A DNA stretch of 64,000 bases from positions 4,465,001 through 4,529,000 of the forward strand of contig NZ_AP028664.1 in the NCBI RefSeq assembly GCF_041154455.1, in the 5' to 3' direction. The stretch's first letter is position 1. Each line of letters begins with the position of its first letter. The translations under genes were made by a program, and so were the position numbers. The notes under the pieces are model-generated. The model ran no database searches and was not told the DNA's origin. It worked only from the letters and a program-made list of their open reading frames with translations. This document shows, one piece after another, positions 45,865-62,734 of the stretch. This stretch comes from Variovorax sp. V213 (GTDB lineage Bacteria > Pseudomonadota > Gammaproteobacteria > Burkholderiales > Burkholderiaceae_C).

Positions 45865-46482
45865 CTAAGGTGACAAGCTGCGCAGCACCAAGCCGGACAG
45901 CTGTGCTGGCGCATGGTCCGTGTGATCAAAGCTGTGCCGCAGGATCAAGGGGTTGATATAGGGGTGAACGACCAAGTAGATCGCCGCCGCCGTCTCGTCG
46001 ATCGGTGTTTTGCGCTCGAAATCGCCGGAATCCCGCCCCTGCTTCAGCACCTCGGCGATCAGTTGCCGGATACACGCTTCGTGAGCGATGGCCGACTGCC
46101 AGCGTTCGCTGGCCGCCGAGATGGCAATCTCGTAGAGCTTGCGGTCCTGGAAAAACAGGCGAAGGCCCGAATCGACAATGGCCTTGAACATGCGGCGAAG
46201 TTTCTCCGGCGGGCGATCAGTTCCATCGATCGCCGCGCGGATGTCGGCCTCGATCTCGCGCAGGCAGTTGGAACAGATCATTTCGCCGATCGCCTGCTTG
46301 GACTCGAAGAACTTGTAGATGTACGCCTTGGAGAAGCCGATGGCCTTGGCAAGGTCGGAAACCGTGGTCTTCTCGTAACCGTACCGGCTGAAGTGCTCGG
46401 TTGCCGCGACGAGGATCTGCGCGCGCACGTCATGGTCGGCCGGCCCCCGCGCGGCAGGGGAAGAAGAAGTTGCATTGCTCAT
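45865..46482 (-). CDS. TetR/AcrR-family transcriptional repressor
   Basis: 205 residues. The HTH is at about residues 20-66: I-L-V-A-A-T-E-H-F-S-R-Y-G-Y, T-T-V-S-D-L-A-K-A-I-G-F-S-K-A-Y-I-Y-K-F-F. A C-terminal TetR ligand domain follows. It sits between the adaptor gene (86 bases, same strand) and the divergent outer-membrane factor gene (106 bases between starts), and one related palindrome lies on each side. A repressor of its own pump locus is the natural reading. Confidence 0.95.
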   Translation of the reverse strand: MSNATSSSPAARGPADHDVRAQILVAATEHFSRYGYEKTTVSDLAKAIGFSKAYIYKFFESKQAIGEMICSNCLREIEADIRAAIDGTDRPPEKLRRMFKAIVDSGLRLFFQDRKLYEIAISAASERWQSAIAHEACIRQLIAEVLKQGRDSGDFERKTPIDETAAAIYLVVHPYINPLILRHSFDHTDHAPAQLSGLVLRSLSP

Positions 46483-46520
46483 GCCGACAGCTTACCGCTC
46501 CAGCGAACAGATGACAACGA

Positions 46521-46544
46521 GTGACCAAATTGGATTATAGTCAC
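46521..46544. promoter_or_regulatory. Putative TetR operator between tetR and the outer-membrane factor gene
   Basis: A 24-bp site starting GTGACCAAATTGG and ending AGTCAC (GTGAC...GTCAC ends). Same size and end sequences as the site at 45825. It contains GGATTATAGT, which could hold a -10 element for the rightward gene, so repressor binding would cover the promoter. Confidence 0.6.
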
Positions 46545-46588
46545 CCAACTTGTTTGCGGTTCCGATGCCCCTCCTTCCGGAAGAAGCC

Positions 46589-48052
46589 ATGTCTCAACGT
46601 ACCCTTGCCATTCCCCTGCTTTTCAGCCTGCTCGCGGGTTGCGCGGTCGGCCCTGACTATGTCCGGCCCGCGATCACTCTGCCGGACCAATACATGGGCC
46701 AGGCAGCCCTCGATCGGCGGGCCGCTACTGCGAATGCCGAGCTGGCGGCATGGTGGGCCGCGTTCGGCGACGCGCAGCTGGCCCGCTATGTCGAACTCGC
46801 ACTGACGCAGAACCTCGATCTTGCGCAAGCATCCGCCCGCGTGGCGCAGGCCCGGGCAGGGCTCGGTGCGGCGAATGCGGCGTTGTTGCCCTCGGGCAAC
46901 CTCAGCGGACAAGCCGCCCGGGCCTACCAGTCGGTGGAGACGCCGCTGGGCCGAGTCCTGAACTCGCAGCCAGGCTTCGATCGCTACGGCAACGCCTACG
47001 AAGCGAACCTTGGCGCAAGCTGGGAGCTGGACATCTTCGGCGGCCTGCGTCGGGGACGCGAAGCTGCGCTGGCCGACTACCAGGCATCGGAGGCCGGTGC
47101 GGCCGCCACGCGCCTGGCCGTGGCCGCGCAGACCGCGGACATCTACATCACGCTGCGCGGACTGCAGGCCCGTCTCGACGTGGCACGCCGGCAAGTCGCC
47201 ACACAGCAGGACCTGCTATCGAAGATCGCCCTGCTCTACGGCAAGGGGCTGGCCGCCGAACTCCAGATGAGGCAGGTCGAAGGTGCGCTGGCGCAGGTCC
47301 GTGCGTCGGTGCCAGTTCTGGAAGCGGGCGAGGCTGCGGCCATGAACGCGCTCGACGTGATGCTGGGCGCGGCACCGGGCGCGCACCGCGCCGAACTGTC
47401 GGCTGCGGGTGTCATTCCCGTCGCACCGCGCATCGGCGCCACCGGATCACCCGGCGAGTTGCTGCGACGCCGGCCCGACCTGATCGTCGCCGAACGGCGC
47501 CTTGCGGCATCGAACGCGCGCATCGGCATTGCCGTGGCCGAGTACTACCCGAAGCTGTCCTTGGGAGGAACGATCGGCAGCGCCACATCGGTGGCCAGCG
47601 GCAACCTGTTCACCGGCGGCGCCAGCCAGGCTGCGGCCCTGCTCGGCCTGCGCTGGCGGCTGTTCGACTTCGCGCGCATCGACGCGCAGATCGAAATGGC
47701 CAAGGGACAGGACGCGGAGTTGCTCGCAGCGTTCCGGCTCGCCGCGCTGCGTGCGACAGAAGACGTGGAGAACGCTTTCTCCGCCCTGGTCAAGCGTGAA
47801 GAACAAGCCGCATTGCTCGCGCAGGGCGAGGCATCGCTCGGTCGTGCGCGAGGTGCCTCGTTCGCGGCTTACCAGCGCGGTGTTGTCAGCCTGATCGAAG
47901 TGCTGCAAGCGGACGAGAGCCTTCTGCGCGTGGCCGATGCGAGAGCGCAAGCGCAAACGGAGTCGGCGCGCGCGGCGGTCAGTGCATTCAAGGCGCTGGG
48001 CGGCGGCTGGCAGGCTGAACCCGTTAGGGCGGCGGCCATCGGTACGCATTGA
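46589..48052 (+). CDS. Outer-membrane efflux lipoprotein, NodT/OprM family
   Basis: 487 residues from the ATG at 46589. A lipoprotein signal ends at Cys 18 (S-L-L-A-G-C), then A-V-G-P-D-Y-V-R-P, the family signature. TolC-type repeats are visible: N-x-D-L-A-Q-A-S-A-R-V-A near residue 85 and R-R-P-D-L-I-V-A-E-R-R-L-A near 295. It forms the trimeric exit duct for the RND pump encoded on the opposite strand. The two halves of the system are split by the tetR gene and arranged divergently, unlike the usual MFP-RND-OMF order. Confidence 0.95.
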   Translation: MSQRTLAIPLLFSLLAGCAVGPDYVRPAITLPDQYMGQAALDRRAATANAELAAWWAAFGDAQLARYVELALTQNLDLAQASARVAQARAGLGAANAALLPSGNLSGQAARAYQSVETPLGRVLNSQPGFDRYGNAYEANLGASWELDIFGGLRRGREAALADYQASEAGAAATRLAVAAQTADIYITLRGLQARLDVARRQVATQQDLLSKIALLYGKGLAAELQMRQVEGALAQVRASVPVLEAGEAAAMNALDVMLGAAPGAHRAELSAAGVIPVAPRIGATGSPGELLRRRPDLIVAERRLAASNARIGIAVAEYYPKLSLGGTIGSATSVASGNLFTGGASQAAALLGLRWRLFDFARIDAQIEMAKGQDAELLAAFRLAALRATEDVENAFSALVKREEQAALLAQGEASLGRARGASFAAYQRGVVSLIEVLQADESLLRVADARAQAQTESARAAVSAFKALGGGWQAEPVRAAAIGTH

Positions 48053-48279
48053 AAGCGTTGCATCGTCGGATCTCGCCCACTCCACGGCAAATCGCGTCTT
48101 TGCTTCCGATGGATGGCGCGTCTTGAGGGACCTCTAGATCCCATTCGGAGACTTGAAAGGCTGAGCCATGAAAGAGGGTCGGCGGGTTGTTGATCGGCCG
48201 GCGATTCCATGAAGCGAAGATGCCACCGTGTACCTGTTCGGTGTACCAAGTCAGGCGGACAGCGAAGGGCCACAAACTG

Positions 48280-48313
48280 AAAAGCCCCTGATTCCGTTAG
48301 GAATCAAGGGCTT
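48280..48313 (-). terminator. Rho-independent terminator after tRNA-Phe
   Basis: On the minus strand AAGCCC-TTGATTCC-TAAC-GGAATCA-GGGGCTT forms a stem of about 14 bp with one bulge, ending in TTTT. It lies 8 bases after the tRNA's CCA end. Confidence 0.8.
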
Positions 48314-48320
48314 AGAAGAG

Positions 48321-48396
48321 TGGTGGCCTGGGGCGGAATCGAACCACCGACACGCGGATTTTCAATCCGCTGCTCTACCAACTGAGCTACCGGGCC
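48321..48396 (-). tRNA. tRNA-Phe (anticodon GAA), CCA encoded
   Basis: 76 bases. The anticodon stem-loop is CGGAT-TGAAAAT-CCG with GAA in the loop. The D-arm is GCTCAGTTGGTAGAGC, the T-arm carries TTCGATT, and the CCA end is encoded. The acceptor stem pairs GGCCCGG with CCAGGCC: six of seven pairs form and position 5-68 is a C-A mismatch. The rest of the molecule is normal. Confidence 0.95.
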
Positions 48397-48414
48397 TTGG
48401 TGTGCAGCCTTAAA

Positions 48415-49116
48415 TTATACAGCGCTTCTGCGGCCTCTCGAAAGATCGACCCCAAGTTGTTTGAGCTTGCGATAAAGATGGGTCCGTTCCAGCCCGGTCT
48501 TTTCGGCCACGCGGGTCATGGACCCGTTTTCCATGGCGAGGTGGAATTCGAAGTAGGCCTTCTCGAAGCCGTCGCGCGCATCGCGCAGTGGGCGGTCCAG
48601 GTCGAAGCTCTGGGTCGATTGCGGCCCGGCATCGGGAACCGGCACCGCCGCCAAGGAGGCCAGCAACAGGCTGTCGCCCGTGGTGGTGATGGCGGCCGAT
48701 GGGTTGACGCCCGCGGCCGGAGGAACAACGCCCGCGGCTGCGCGCCTTGCACTTTCGCGCGCGAGCCCCTGCTCCACGGCCTTGAGCAGCTTCTGCAGGG
48801 TGATGGGTTTTTCGAGGAATGCGAAGGCGCCGATGCGCGTTGCATCGACCGCCGTGTCGATGGTGGCGTGGCCGCTCATCATGATGACGGGCATGCTCAA
48901 GAGCCCGGCCGTGGACCACTCCTTGAGGAGCGTGACGCCGTCCGTGTCGGGCATCCAGATGTCGAGCAGCACGAGGTCGGGTCGTGCGCGTTGCCGTGCG
49001 GCGCGAGCTTCGGCCGCGTTTTCGGCGAGCTCCACGTTGTGGCCTTCGTCATTGAGAATTTCGAAGAGCAGGTCCCTAATACCCAGCTCGTCATCGACCA
49101 CGAGAATGTTTGCCAT
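48415..49116 (-). CDS. Response regulator, NtrX-like without the AAA+ domain
   Basis: 233 residues from the ATG at 49116. The receiver (about 1-118) has V-D-D-E and phospho-Asp in L-L-D-I-W-M-P-D. A low-complexity Ala/Val/Pro linker (about 130-180) follows. The Fis-type helix-turn-helix at the C terminus reads V-A-E-K-T-G-L-E-R-T-H-L-Y-R-K-L. NtrX normally has an AAA+ sigma-54-contact domain between the two; it is absent. It can bind DNA but should not open sigma-54 promoters. It is encoded 89 bases after the NtrY-like kinase gene. Confidence 0.93.
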   Translation of the reverse strand: MANILVVDDELGIRDLLFEILNDEGHNVELAENAAEARAARQRARPDLVLLDIWMPDTDGVTLLKEWSTAGLLSMPVIMMSGHATIDTAVDATRIGAFAFLEKPITLQKLLKAVEQGLARESARRAAAGVVPPAAGVNPSAAITTTGDSLLLASLAAVPVPDAGPQSTQSFDLDRPLRDARDGFEKAYFEFHLAMENGSMTRVAEKTGLERTHLYRKLKQLGVDLSRGRRSAV

Positions 49117-49205
49117 GAGTGCTGCTTGTCTTGTGCGCTGGTATCTGAATGATGTGTATGGGTCCGCCGGCCTATCCATCGCCTGGAGGCGATGGATTCT
49201 TTCGC

Positions 49206-51536
49206 TCAGGCGGCGGAAGACTTCGAATCTTCGGTGTGAGCGGCCGCTGCCTGCGACACGCCTGCCAGCGCGAATGATAGCGAGACTTGCGCCCCTGCTA
49301 CAGCCCCATCGACAACACGGTTGGAAAGCTCGATACGCGCGCCGTGTTCGTCCGCGATTTTCTTCACCACGGCCAGCCCCAATCCGGTACCTTTTGTTTT
49401 CGTGGTGACGTAGGGCTCGAAGGCGCGCTTGAGGATGTTTTCGGCAAAACCGGGGCCGCTATCTTGCACGGTGAGGCGCACGCGCTGGCCCGAATCGCCG
49501 AGGCGGGTGCGAATGACGACTTCGCCGGCACGCCCGGTGCTGCTGGCGGCGGCCTCGGCGGCGTCCTGCGCGTTCTGCAGCAGGTTGTGGATGACCTGGC
49601 GGATCTGCTGCGCGTCGCCGCGGATCGGCGGGCAGCGCTCGTCCAGCTCGGAGCGCAGCGCAATGGGGGCGTTGTCGGCACCGTAGAGCTGGAGCACGTC
49701 GACCAGCAGCGCATTGAGGTCGACCGGCTTGAGATCGGCCGCGGGCAGGCGGGCGTAGTCGCGGAACTCGTTGACCAGGCGCTTCATCGCGTCGACCTGG
49801 TCGACGATGGTCTTGACCGACTTGACCAGCACGGCCTGCTCGGACGGCGCGACCTTGCCCGAGAGCTTCATTTCGAGCCGCTCGGCCGAAAGCTGGATGG
49901 GCGTCAGCGGATTCTTGATTTCATGGGCCAGGCGGCGCGCGACTTCGCCCCAGGCCTGGGCGCGCTGGGCCGACACGATCTCGGAGATGTCGTCGAACAC
50001 CAGCAGCCGGGCGGCGCCGGGCAATTCCGCGCCGCGCGCGACGATGTTGATGGCGCTGTCCTGCTGCGGCAGATCGGTGCCGGTGGCGTGCAGCTCGAAG
50101 GCGTGCTGCCAGTGGTCGAGGCCGTGCTGCAGGCGCTCGACCTGGAATTCGTCGAACTGCTGCTGTACGCTGTTGCCGAAGTCGGCCAGCCCGGGAACCT
50201 GGGCGAGCGGCATGCCCTCGTAGGCCGCCAGCGGGGCGCGCAGCACGCGGGTGGCACCGGGGTTGGTGGAAAGTATGGTGCCCTTGGCGTCGAGCACGAT
50301 CACGCCGGAGGTCAGGTTGTCCAGGATGGTCTGCAGGTTGGCGCGGGCGGCATCGAGCTGGCCCATGGTTTTTTCGACCGCGCCGCGGGCATCGGCCAGC
50401 TGCTGGGTCATGACGGCAAAGGAACGCGTGAGGCCGCCCAGTTCGTCTTTGCCCTGCAGCACGGTGGTCGGCCGCAGGTCTCCGGCGGCCACCTGGCGAA
50501 CGCCGTCGGCCAGCACGAGCAGCGGCCGCGCCAGCTGGTTGCCGAACAGCACCGCCAGCAGCACGGCGCCAAACACAGCCAGGAACAGGCTCAGCGTGAG
50601 GGTGCCGATGTACATCCGCCGCAGGCCTTCGCGGGCCAACGCGCGCTCCTGGTATTCGCGGTTGGCCTCCTGCACGGCGAGCGCATTGGCCACCACGGCG
50701 GGAGGCAATGGCTGCGTGACCTGAAGAAAGCGCGGCGCGGTGTCGAAGTCGAAGCCCGGGCGCTGCACCATGGCCAGCGCGCGCACGCTGGCGGGAGGCA
50801 GGGTGGTCCCCGGCGGAGCCGTTTCGTCCAGGCCTTCGATATGGGCGATGGCGCGGTCGCCCCGTGCTTGCCGCAGCTGCTGGGTCGTCGGCCGCTCGGG
50901 GCTGAGCTGGAAGCGCGACGCGCCCGCGCCGGCCACGAGCTGGCCGGTGCCGGTCCAAAGCACCACGTCGGAAGCCTGGAGCTGGTCGCGAATGCGCTCG
51001 AGGACCAGGCCGGCGCTCGCGTCGGGCACCTGCACCAGCTGGGCGCTGGCCACGCGTGTCTTGGCGGCCAGGTCGTCGGCGAGCGAATCGAGCGTGGCGC
51101 GCCCCAGGTTCAGGCCGGCATCGAGCGCGCCTTCGACCTTGACGTCGAACCAGCTCTCGATCGACCGTGCGACGAACTGGTAGGACACCACGTAGACCAG
51201 TGCGCCGGGCACGACGCCCACCAGCGCGAAGATGGCCGCCAGCTTGATGAGCAGGCGGCTGCCGAACTTGCCCTGGCGCAGGCGCCGCAGCAGGCGAAAG
51301 GCAACCCAGCCGATCACCAGCACCAGCAGCACCGCCACCACCACGTTGATGCCGAAAAGCCGTACGTAGTAGCGCTCGTACAGCGCGCGGTTGTTGGTGG
51401 CTTGCGCCAGCAGGAACATCAGCACCAGGCCGATGGCAGTGACCAGCGCGGCGCCCACGCCCACGGCCCAGCGGATCGCGCGCGCGCGGCGGGCGGCGGG
51501 GCTGGCCGCTGCGCCGCTGCGCGGTTTGGTGCTCAC
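49206..51536 (-). CDS. NtrY-like membrane sensor histidine kinase
   Basis: 776 residues from a GTG at 51536 that overlaps the preceding gene's TGA (GTGA). The N terminus has three membrane segments (about 22-44, 58-80, 95-118), then a periplasmic domain, another TM near 315-335, HAMP, and a PAS domain at about 405-520. HisKA has R-R-L-A-H-E-I-K-N-P-L-T-P with the phospho-His, and HATPase has N-A-Q-D-A, D-S-G-P-G-F and G-T-G-L-G-L. It partners the short NtrX-like regulator. The signal is unknown; NtrY relatives sense nitrogen or oxygen state. Confidence 0.93.
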   Translation of the reverse strand: MSTKPRSGAAASPAARRARAIRWAVGVGAALVTAIGLVLMFLLAQATNNRALYERYYVRLFGINVVVAVLLVLVIGWVAFRLLRRLRQGKFGSRLLIKLAAIFALVGVVPGALVYVVSYQFVARSIESWFDVKVEGALDAGLNLGRATLDSLADDLAAKTRVASAQLVQVPDASAGLVLERIRDQLQASDVVLWTGTGQLVAGAGASRFQLSPERPTTQQLRQARGDRAIAHIEGLDETAPPGTTLPPASVRALAMVQRPGFDFDTAPRFLQVTQPLPPAVVANALAVQEANREYQERALAREGLRRMYIGTLTLSLFLAVFGAVLLAVLFGNQLARPLLVLADGVRQVAAGDLRPTTVLQGKDELGGLTRSFAVMTQQLADARGAVEKTMGQLDAARANLQTILDNLTSGVIVLDAKGTILSTNPGATRVLRAPLAAYEGMPLAQVPGLADFGNSVQQQFDEFQVERLQHGLDHWQHAFELHATGTDLPQQDSAINIVARGAELPGAARLLVFDDISEIVSAQRAQAWGEVARRLAHEIKNPLTPIQLSAERLEMKLSGKVAPSEQAVLVKSVKTIVDQVDAMKRLVNEFRDYARLPAADLKPVDLNALLVDVLQLYGADNAPIALRSELDERCPPIRGDAQQIRQVIHNLLQNAQDAAEAAASSTGRAGEVVIRTRLGDSGQRVRLTVQDSGPGFAENILKRAFEPYVTTKTKGTGLGLAVVKKIADEHGARIELSNRVVDGAVAGAQVSLSFALAGVSQAAAAHTEDSKSSAA

Positions 51537-52183
51537 CGCTGCTTCTCCAGGGCCAGCTTGGCGCTGCGCTCGGCAACGATGTTCCAGTCGGCCTGCCCGA
51601 CCACGCCGATCTGGAACGGGCGCGGCAACTGCGAGGTGTCGAGCCGGAAGCGGAACACGACCTGATGCGTGGGCTCGTCGCCAATCTCGGCCGCATCGCC
51701 CAGCCGCAGCCGGCCGATGCGCTTGACGGCATCCATGGCGTCGGCAAGGCTGTCGAAGTTCTGGTTCAGCGAAACGCCGAATCCCGCGGCGCCGGTGATG
51801 GGCACGGGCGACACATTGAGCCGCCAGCGGCGCGTGAGCGGCTGGTAGGCAAGCCGCATATGGCGCGTGACCTGGGCCACCTTGCGGTCGGTCCAGTACC
51901 AGCGCTCCTGGAAAACCTCGGCCTCGGCCACGAAGTAGATGGCAATGCCCTTGTCGAGCACCTCCTCGACCAGCGACGGCAGCTCGAACTGCACGGCCGC
52001 CGTGAGGTAGACACCGTCGTCGGCCTGCTCGAGGCGCATCTGGGTGACCGACGCAGCGGCAGCGCGCCCTTGCGCGGCCGCGGTGAGGGGCAGCCAGCTC
52101 AGCAGCAGCACACAGGCCAGCAGCAGCGCCGCCAAGGCCGTGGCGCCGCGCCGCCTGCATGGCTCAGCGCGGGCGTTTTTCAA
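51533..52183 (-). CDS. DUF4390 secreted protein
   Basis: About 216 residues if started at the TTG at 52183, which gives K-N-A-R then a hydrophobic signal ending A-A-A-Q. Longer starts (ATG at 52222 or 52243) would overlap rsmB by 59-80 bases and add an unnatural N terminus; the start is uncertain. The mature domain is predicted beta-rich with V-L-D-K-G-I-A-I-Y-F near residue 75 and Y-W-T-D-R-K-V near 95. Function is unknown. It is always found between rsmB and the NtrY-like kinase in this lineage (family knowledge), so it may modulate that kinase from the periplasm. Confidence 0.85.
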   Translation of the reverse strand: MKNARAEPCRRRGATALAALLLACVLLLSWLPLTAAAQGRAAAASVTQMRLEQADDGVYLTAAVQFELPSLVEEVLDKGIAIYFVAEAEVFQERWYWTDRKVAQVTRHMRLAYQPLTRRWRLNVSPVPITGAAGFGVSLNQNFDSLADAMDAVKRIGRLRLGDAAEIGDEPTHQVVFRFRLDTSQLPRPFQIGVVGQADWNIVAERSAKLALEKQR

Positions 52184-53567
52184 GCAATGCGTAGAAGAAG
52201 CCGTCGTGGTCACCTGAGGCATTGTCCGGGACGGCGCGGGCATTCGCCCCGCTTTGGGGAAGCAAATGGCCTGGCGATGCCTTCAATCGGGCGTTGGTGT
52301 TGTGCGCAAGAAACGCATCGATTTGTTGCGAGCCCTCTTCCCGGAACACGGAACAGGTGCAATAGAGCAGCCGTCCGCCGGGCCTGACCAGCGGCCAGAG
52401 CGCCGCCAGCAAGGCCGCCTGCTGGACCGCGAGCTGGGCCGTGTCGCTCTCGCGGCGCAGCCAGCGCACGTCGGGGTGGCGCCGGACGATGCCCGACGCC
52501 GTGCACGGCGCGTCGAGCAGGATGGCATCGAAAGGCGTGCCGTCCCACCATGCGGACGGCCGCGCGGCATCGGCCACCACCACCTTGGCGGACAGCCCGA
52601 GCCGGCCCAGGGTCTCGTCGATGCGGCGGCTGCGTACCGCGTCGACTTCGAGGGCTGTCACCTCGACGGCCTGCGGACCGGCAAACTCCAGCAGGTGCGC
52701 CGTCTTGCCGCCCGGGGCAGCGCAGGCATCGAGCACGCGCAGCGGCGCGGCACCGGCCGCGGGAAGCATCCCCTCGAGCAGCAGCGACGCCGCCATCTGT
52801 GCGGCTGCGTCCTGCACCGAGCATTCACCATCCGCGAAGCCCGGCAGTTGCTGCACCGGCCGGGCCCGCGCCAGCTGCAGGCCGGCTGCTCCCACGCGCA
52901 CCGCCGACAGGCCGGCGGCTTCCAGCGCGAGCTGGTAAGAGGCCACCGTGGTCTTCTGCAGATTGACGCGCAGGGTCATCGGTGCGTGGGCGTTGTCGGC
53001 CGTGAGCACGCGCTGCCAATCGCGCGAGTGGTCGCGCTTGAGCCGTTCGATCCACCAGCGCGGATGGTTCCACTGCGCGACCGGTTCATGGTCGGTGGCG
53101 GCCACGAGTTCGTCGCGTTCGCGCAGGAAGCGGCGCAGGCAGGCATTGATGAAACTGGCTTGTGCGCGCGTGGCCGGGTTGCGCTTTGCAGCCTCGACCG
53201 CCTGGTCGACCAGCGTGAAGGGCTCGTAAGGGGCGTGCTGCGCATCCCAGGCCAGCGCCAACGCGGTGCACAGCAAGGCATCGGGCAACGGCGGCGGCGT
53301 GCGCTTGGCAAGGTGGCGGCGCAACGCTTCTGCACGGCCCAGCCAGCGCAGCACCTGGAAGCCGAGCGCCTGCACGCCCGGCCGCATGGCCGGCTCCACC
53401 GCCTCGAAAGCGACGGTGCCAGAGCTGCCGGCGCGAATCGACGCCAGCGCCACGGCAGTCAACTGCAGCTGGCGCCAGAGCGGGGGTTGCAGCAGCGGTG
53501 CGTGGCTGCCGCCTGGATGATCGGAAGATAGTTCTGGCAAGTTGAGGCGATGGTAACGGGCCGGCAT
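52164..53567 (-). CDS. rsmB: 16S rRNA (cytosine-967-C5)-methyltransferase RsmB
   Basis: 467 residues from the ATG at 53567. The N-terminal NusB-like domain (about 40-170) includes F-I-N-A-C-L-R-R-F. The SAM-binding motif is L-D-A-C-A-A-P-G-G-K-T at about residues 275-285. The catalytic cysteines sit in L-D-A-P-C-T-A-S-G and T-C-S-V. It methylates C967 of 16S rRNA with SAM. It overlaps the DUF4390 gene at its 3' end and appears to lead the operon rsmB-DUF4390-kinase-regulator. Confidence 0.95.
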   Translation of the reverse strand: MPARYHRLNLPELSSDHPGGSHAPLLQPPLWRQLQLTAVALASIRAGSSGTVAFEAVEPAMRPGVQALGFQVLRWLGRAEALRRHLAKRTPPPLPDALLCTALALAWDAQHAPYEPFTLVDQAVEAAKRNPATRAQASFINACLRRFLRERDELVAATDHEPVAQWNHPRWWIERLKRDHSRDWQRVLTADNAHAPMTLRVNLQKTTVASYQLALEAAGLSAVRVGAAGLQLARARPVQQLPGFADGECSVQDAAAQMAASLLLEGMLPAAGAAPLRVLDACAAPGGKTAHLLEFAGPQAVEVTALEVDAVRSRRIDETLGRLGLSAKVVVADAARPSAWWDGTPFDAILLDAPCTASGIVRRHPDVRWLRRESDTAQLAVQQAALLAALWPLVRPGGRLLYCTCSVFREEGSQQIDAFLAHNTNARLKASPGHLLPQSGANARAVPDNASGDHDGFFYALLEKRPR

Positions 53568-53630
53568 GACGCACAAAGCCGCACGAATCAAGAAAGAAGA
53601 AGGCGTTTCCCGGCGACTTGAAAAAGAACT

Positions 53631-54254
53631 TCAGAGCAGGGGTGCGGCCGGTCGCAAACGCACCATCCATGCCACCAGCAAGGCCGGAAACTGGACGATG
53701 GCGGCGTTGTACTGTTCCACCGCCAGGTTGAACTGGCTGCGAGCGATTTCCGCCGCGGCTGAAGGTTCAGGCCAGGCCATGGGCTCCGCCGTGCCGGACG
53801 ATGCGGCGCCTGCACCGGTTCCGCTACCGCTCGGCAACAGCGGCGCGGGCCGCGAGAGGGTGCCGTCCGCGTCGAAGACCGTGACCGCGTCCGGGTGCTG
53901 GCGCTGCCAGGCGGAGATCAGCACCTGCAGCGCCGTGGCCAGCGCAGCCATGCCGCCCGGATCCAGCGGATGCAGCCGGGTCGCGCCCAGCAGCGTGGCC
54001 AGCTGGGTGGCGGCGGCCTGCAGCGGCGCCACCGACGAAGAAAAACCGGGCGACGGTGGATCTTTTTCGGGCACGGCGGCCGCGATGCTGGCCAAAACGA
54101 AGTCCAGCTGCTTTCGGAGCGCCGCATCGAGCGTGGCGTAGGCCTGGAGCACGGCGGCGCGCAGGCGCACCAGCCTGTTGTAGGCCCCCACGAACCAGAA
54201 CAACAGCACGGCGACGGCGATCCAGCTGGCAAACGAATCGGGCAATGCGCTCAT
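53631..54254 (-). CDS. LemA-like protein
   Basis: 207 residues from the ATG at 54254 (an upstream ATG at 54287 would add 11). One N-terminal membrane segment (about 8-26) is followed by Y-N-R-L-V-R-L-R-A-A-V-L-Q-A, the LemA entry helix. The end reads F-N-L-A-V-E-Q-Y-N-A-A-I-V-Q-F-P, which matches the LemA exit helix. The middle is Pro/Ser/Gly-rich and not conserved. Function of the family is unclear; members are membrane-anchored. It is followed by rsmB after 63 bases. Confidence 0.75.
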   Translation of the reverse strand: MSALPDSFASWIAVAVLLFWFVGAYNRLVRLRAAVLQAYATLDAALRKQLDFVLASIAAAVPEKDPPSPGFSSSVAPLQAAATQLATLLGATRLHPLDPGGMAALATALQVLISAWQRQHPDAVTVFDADGTLSRPAPLLPSGSGTGAGAASSGTAEPMAWPEPSAAAEIARSQFNLAVEQYNAAIVQFPALLVAWMVRLRPAAPLL

Positions 54255-54285
54255 CGGCAAAAACACTTCATGGAAAAAACGACTC

Positions 54286-54324
54286 AAAGAAAAACGCCCC
54301 CCAACCGGATTCGGTCGGGGGGCG
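54286..54324 (-). terminator. Strong Rho-independent terminator after rpoC
   Basis: On the minus strand CGCCCCCC-N14-GGGGGGCG (54295-54324) is followed by TTTTTCTTT. Eight GC pairs and a T-run make it a clear end to the rplJL-rpoBC transcript. Confidence 0.88.
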
Positions 54325-54358
54325 CCGGATACCGGTCATGGCCGGTGATGCTAACCAG

Positions 54359-58588
<4,230 letters not shown>

Positions 58589-58609
58589 AAGACTCTTTCC
58601 CTTTTCAAA

Positions 58610-62734
<4,125 letters not shown>

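Noticed and set aside
48228..48413. A 61-residue rightward open frame ending in a Trp-Trp-Pro-Gly-rich peptide
   Set aside because: It is the antisense of the tRNA-Phe gene; this peptide is a well-known false annotation.
49206..52160. A longer leftward start for the NtrY-like kinase (984 residues)
   Set aside because: The added part is a shadow of the DUF4390 gene; the GTG at 51536 overlaps its stop.
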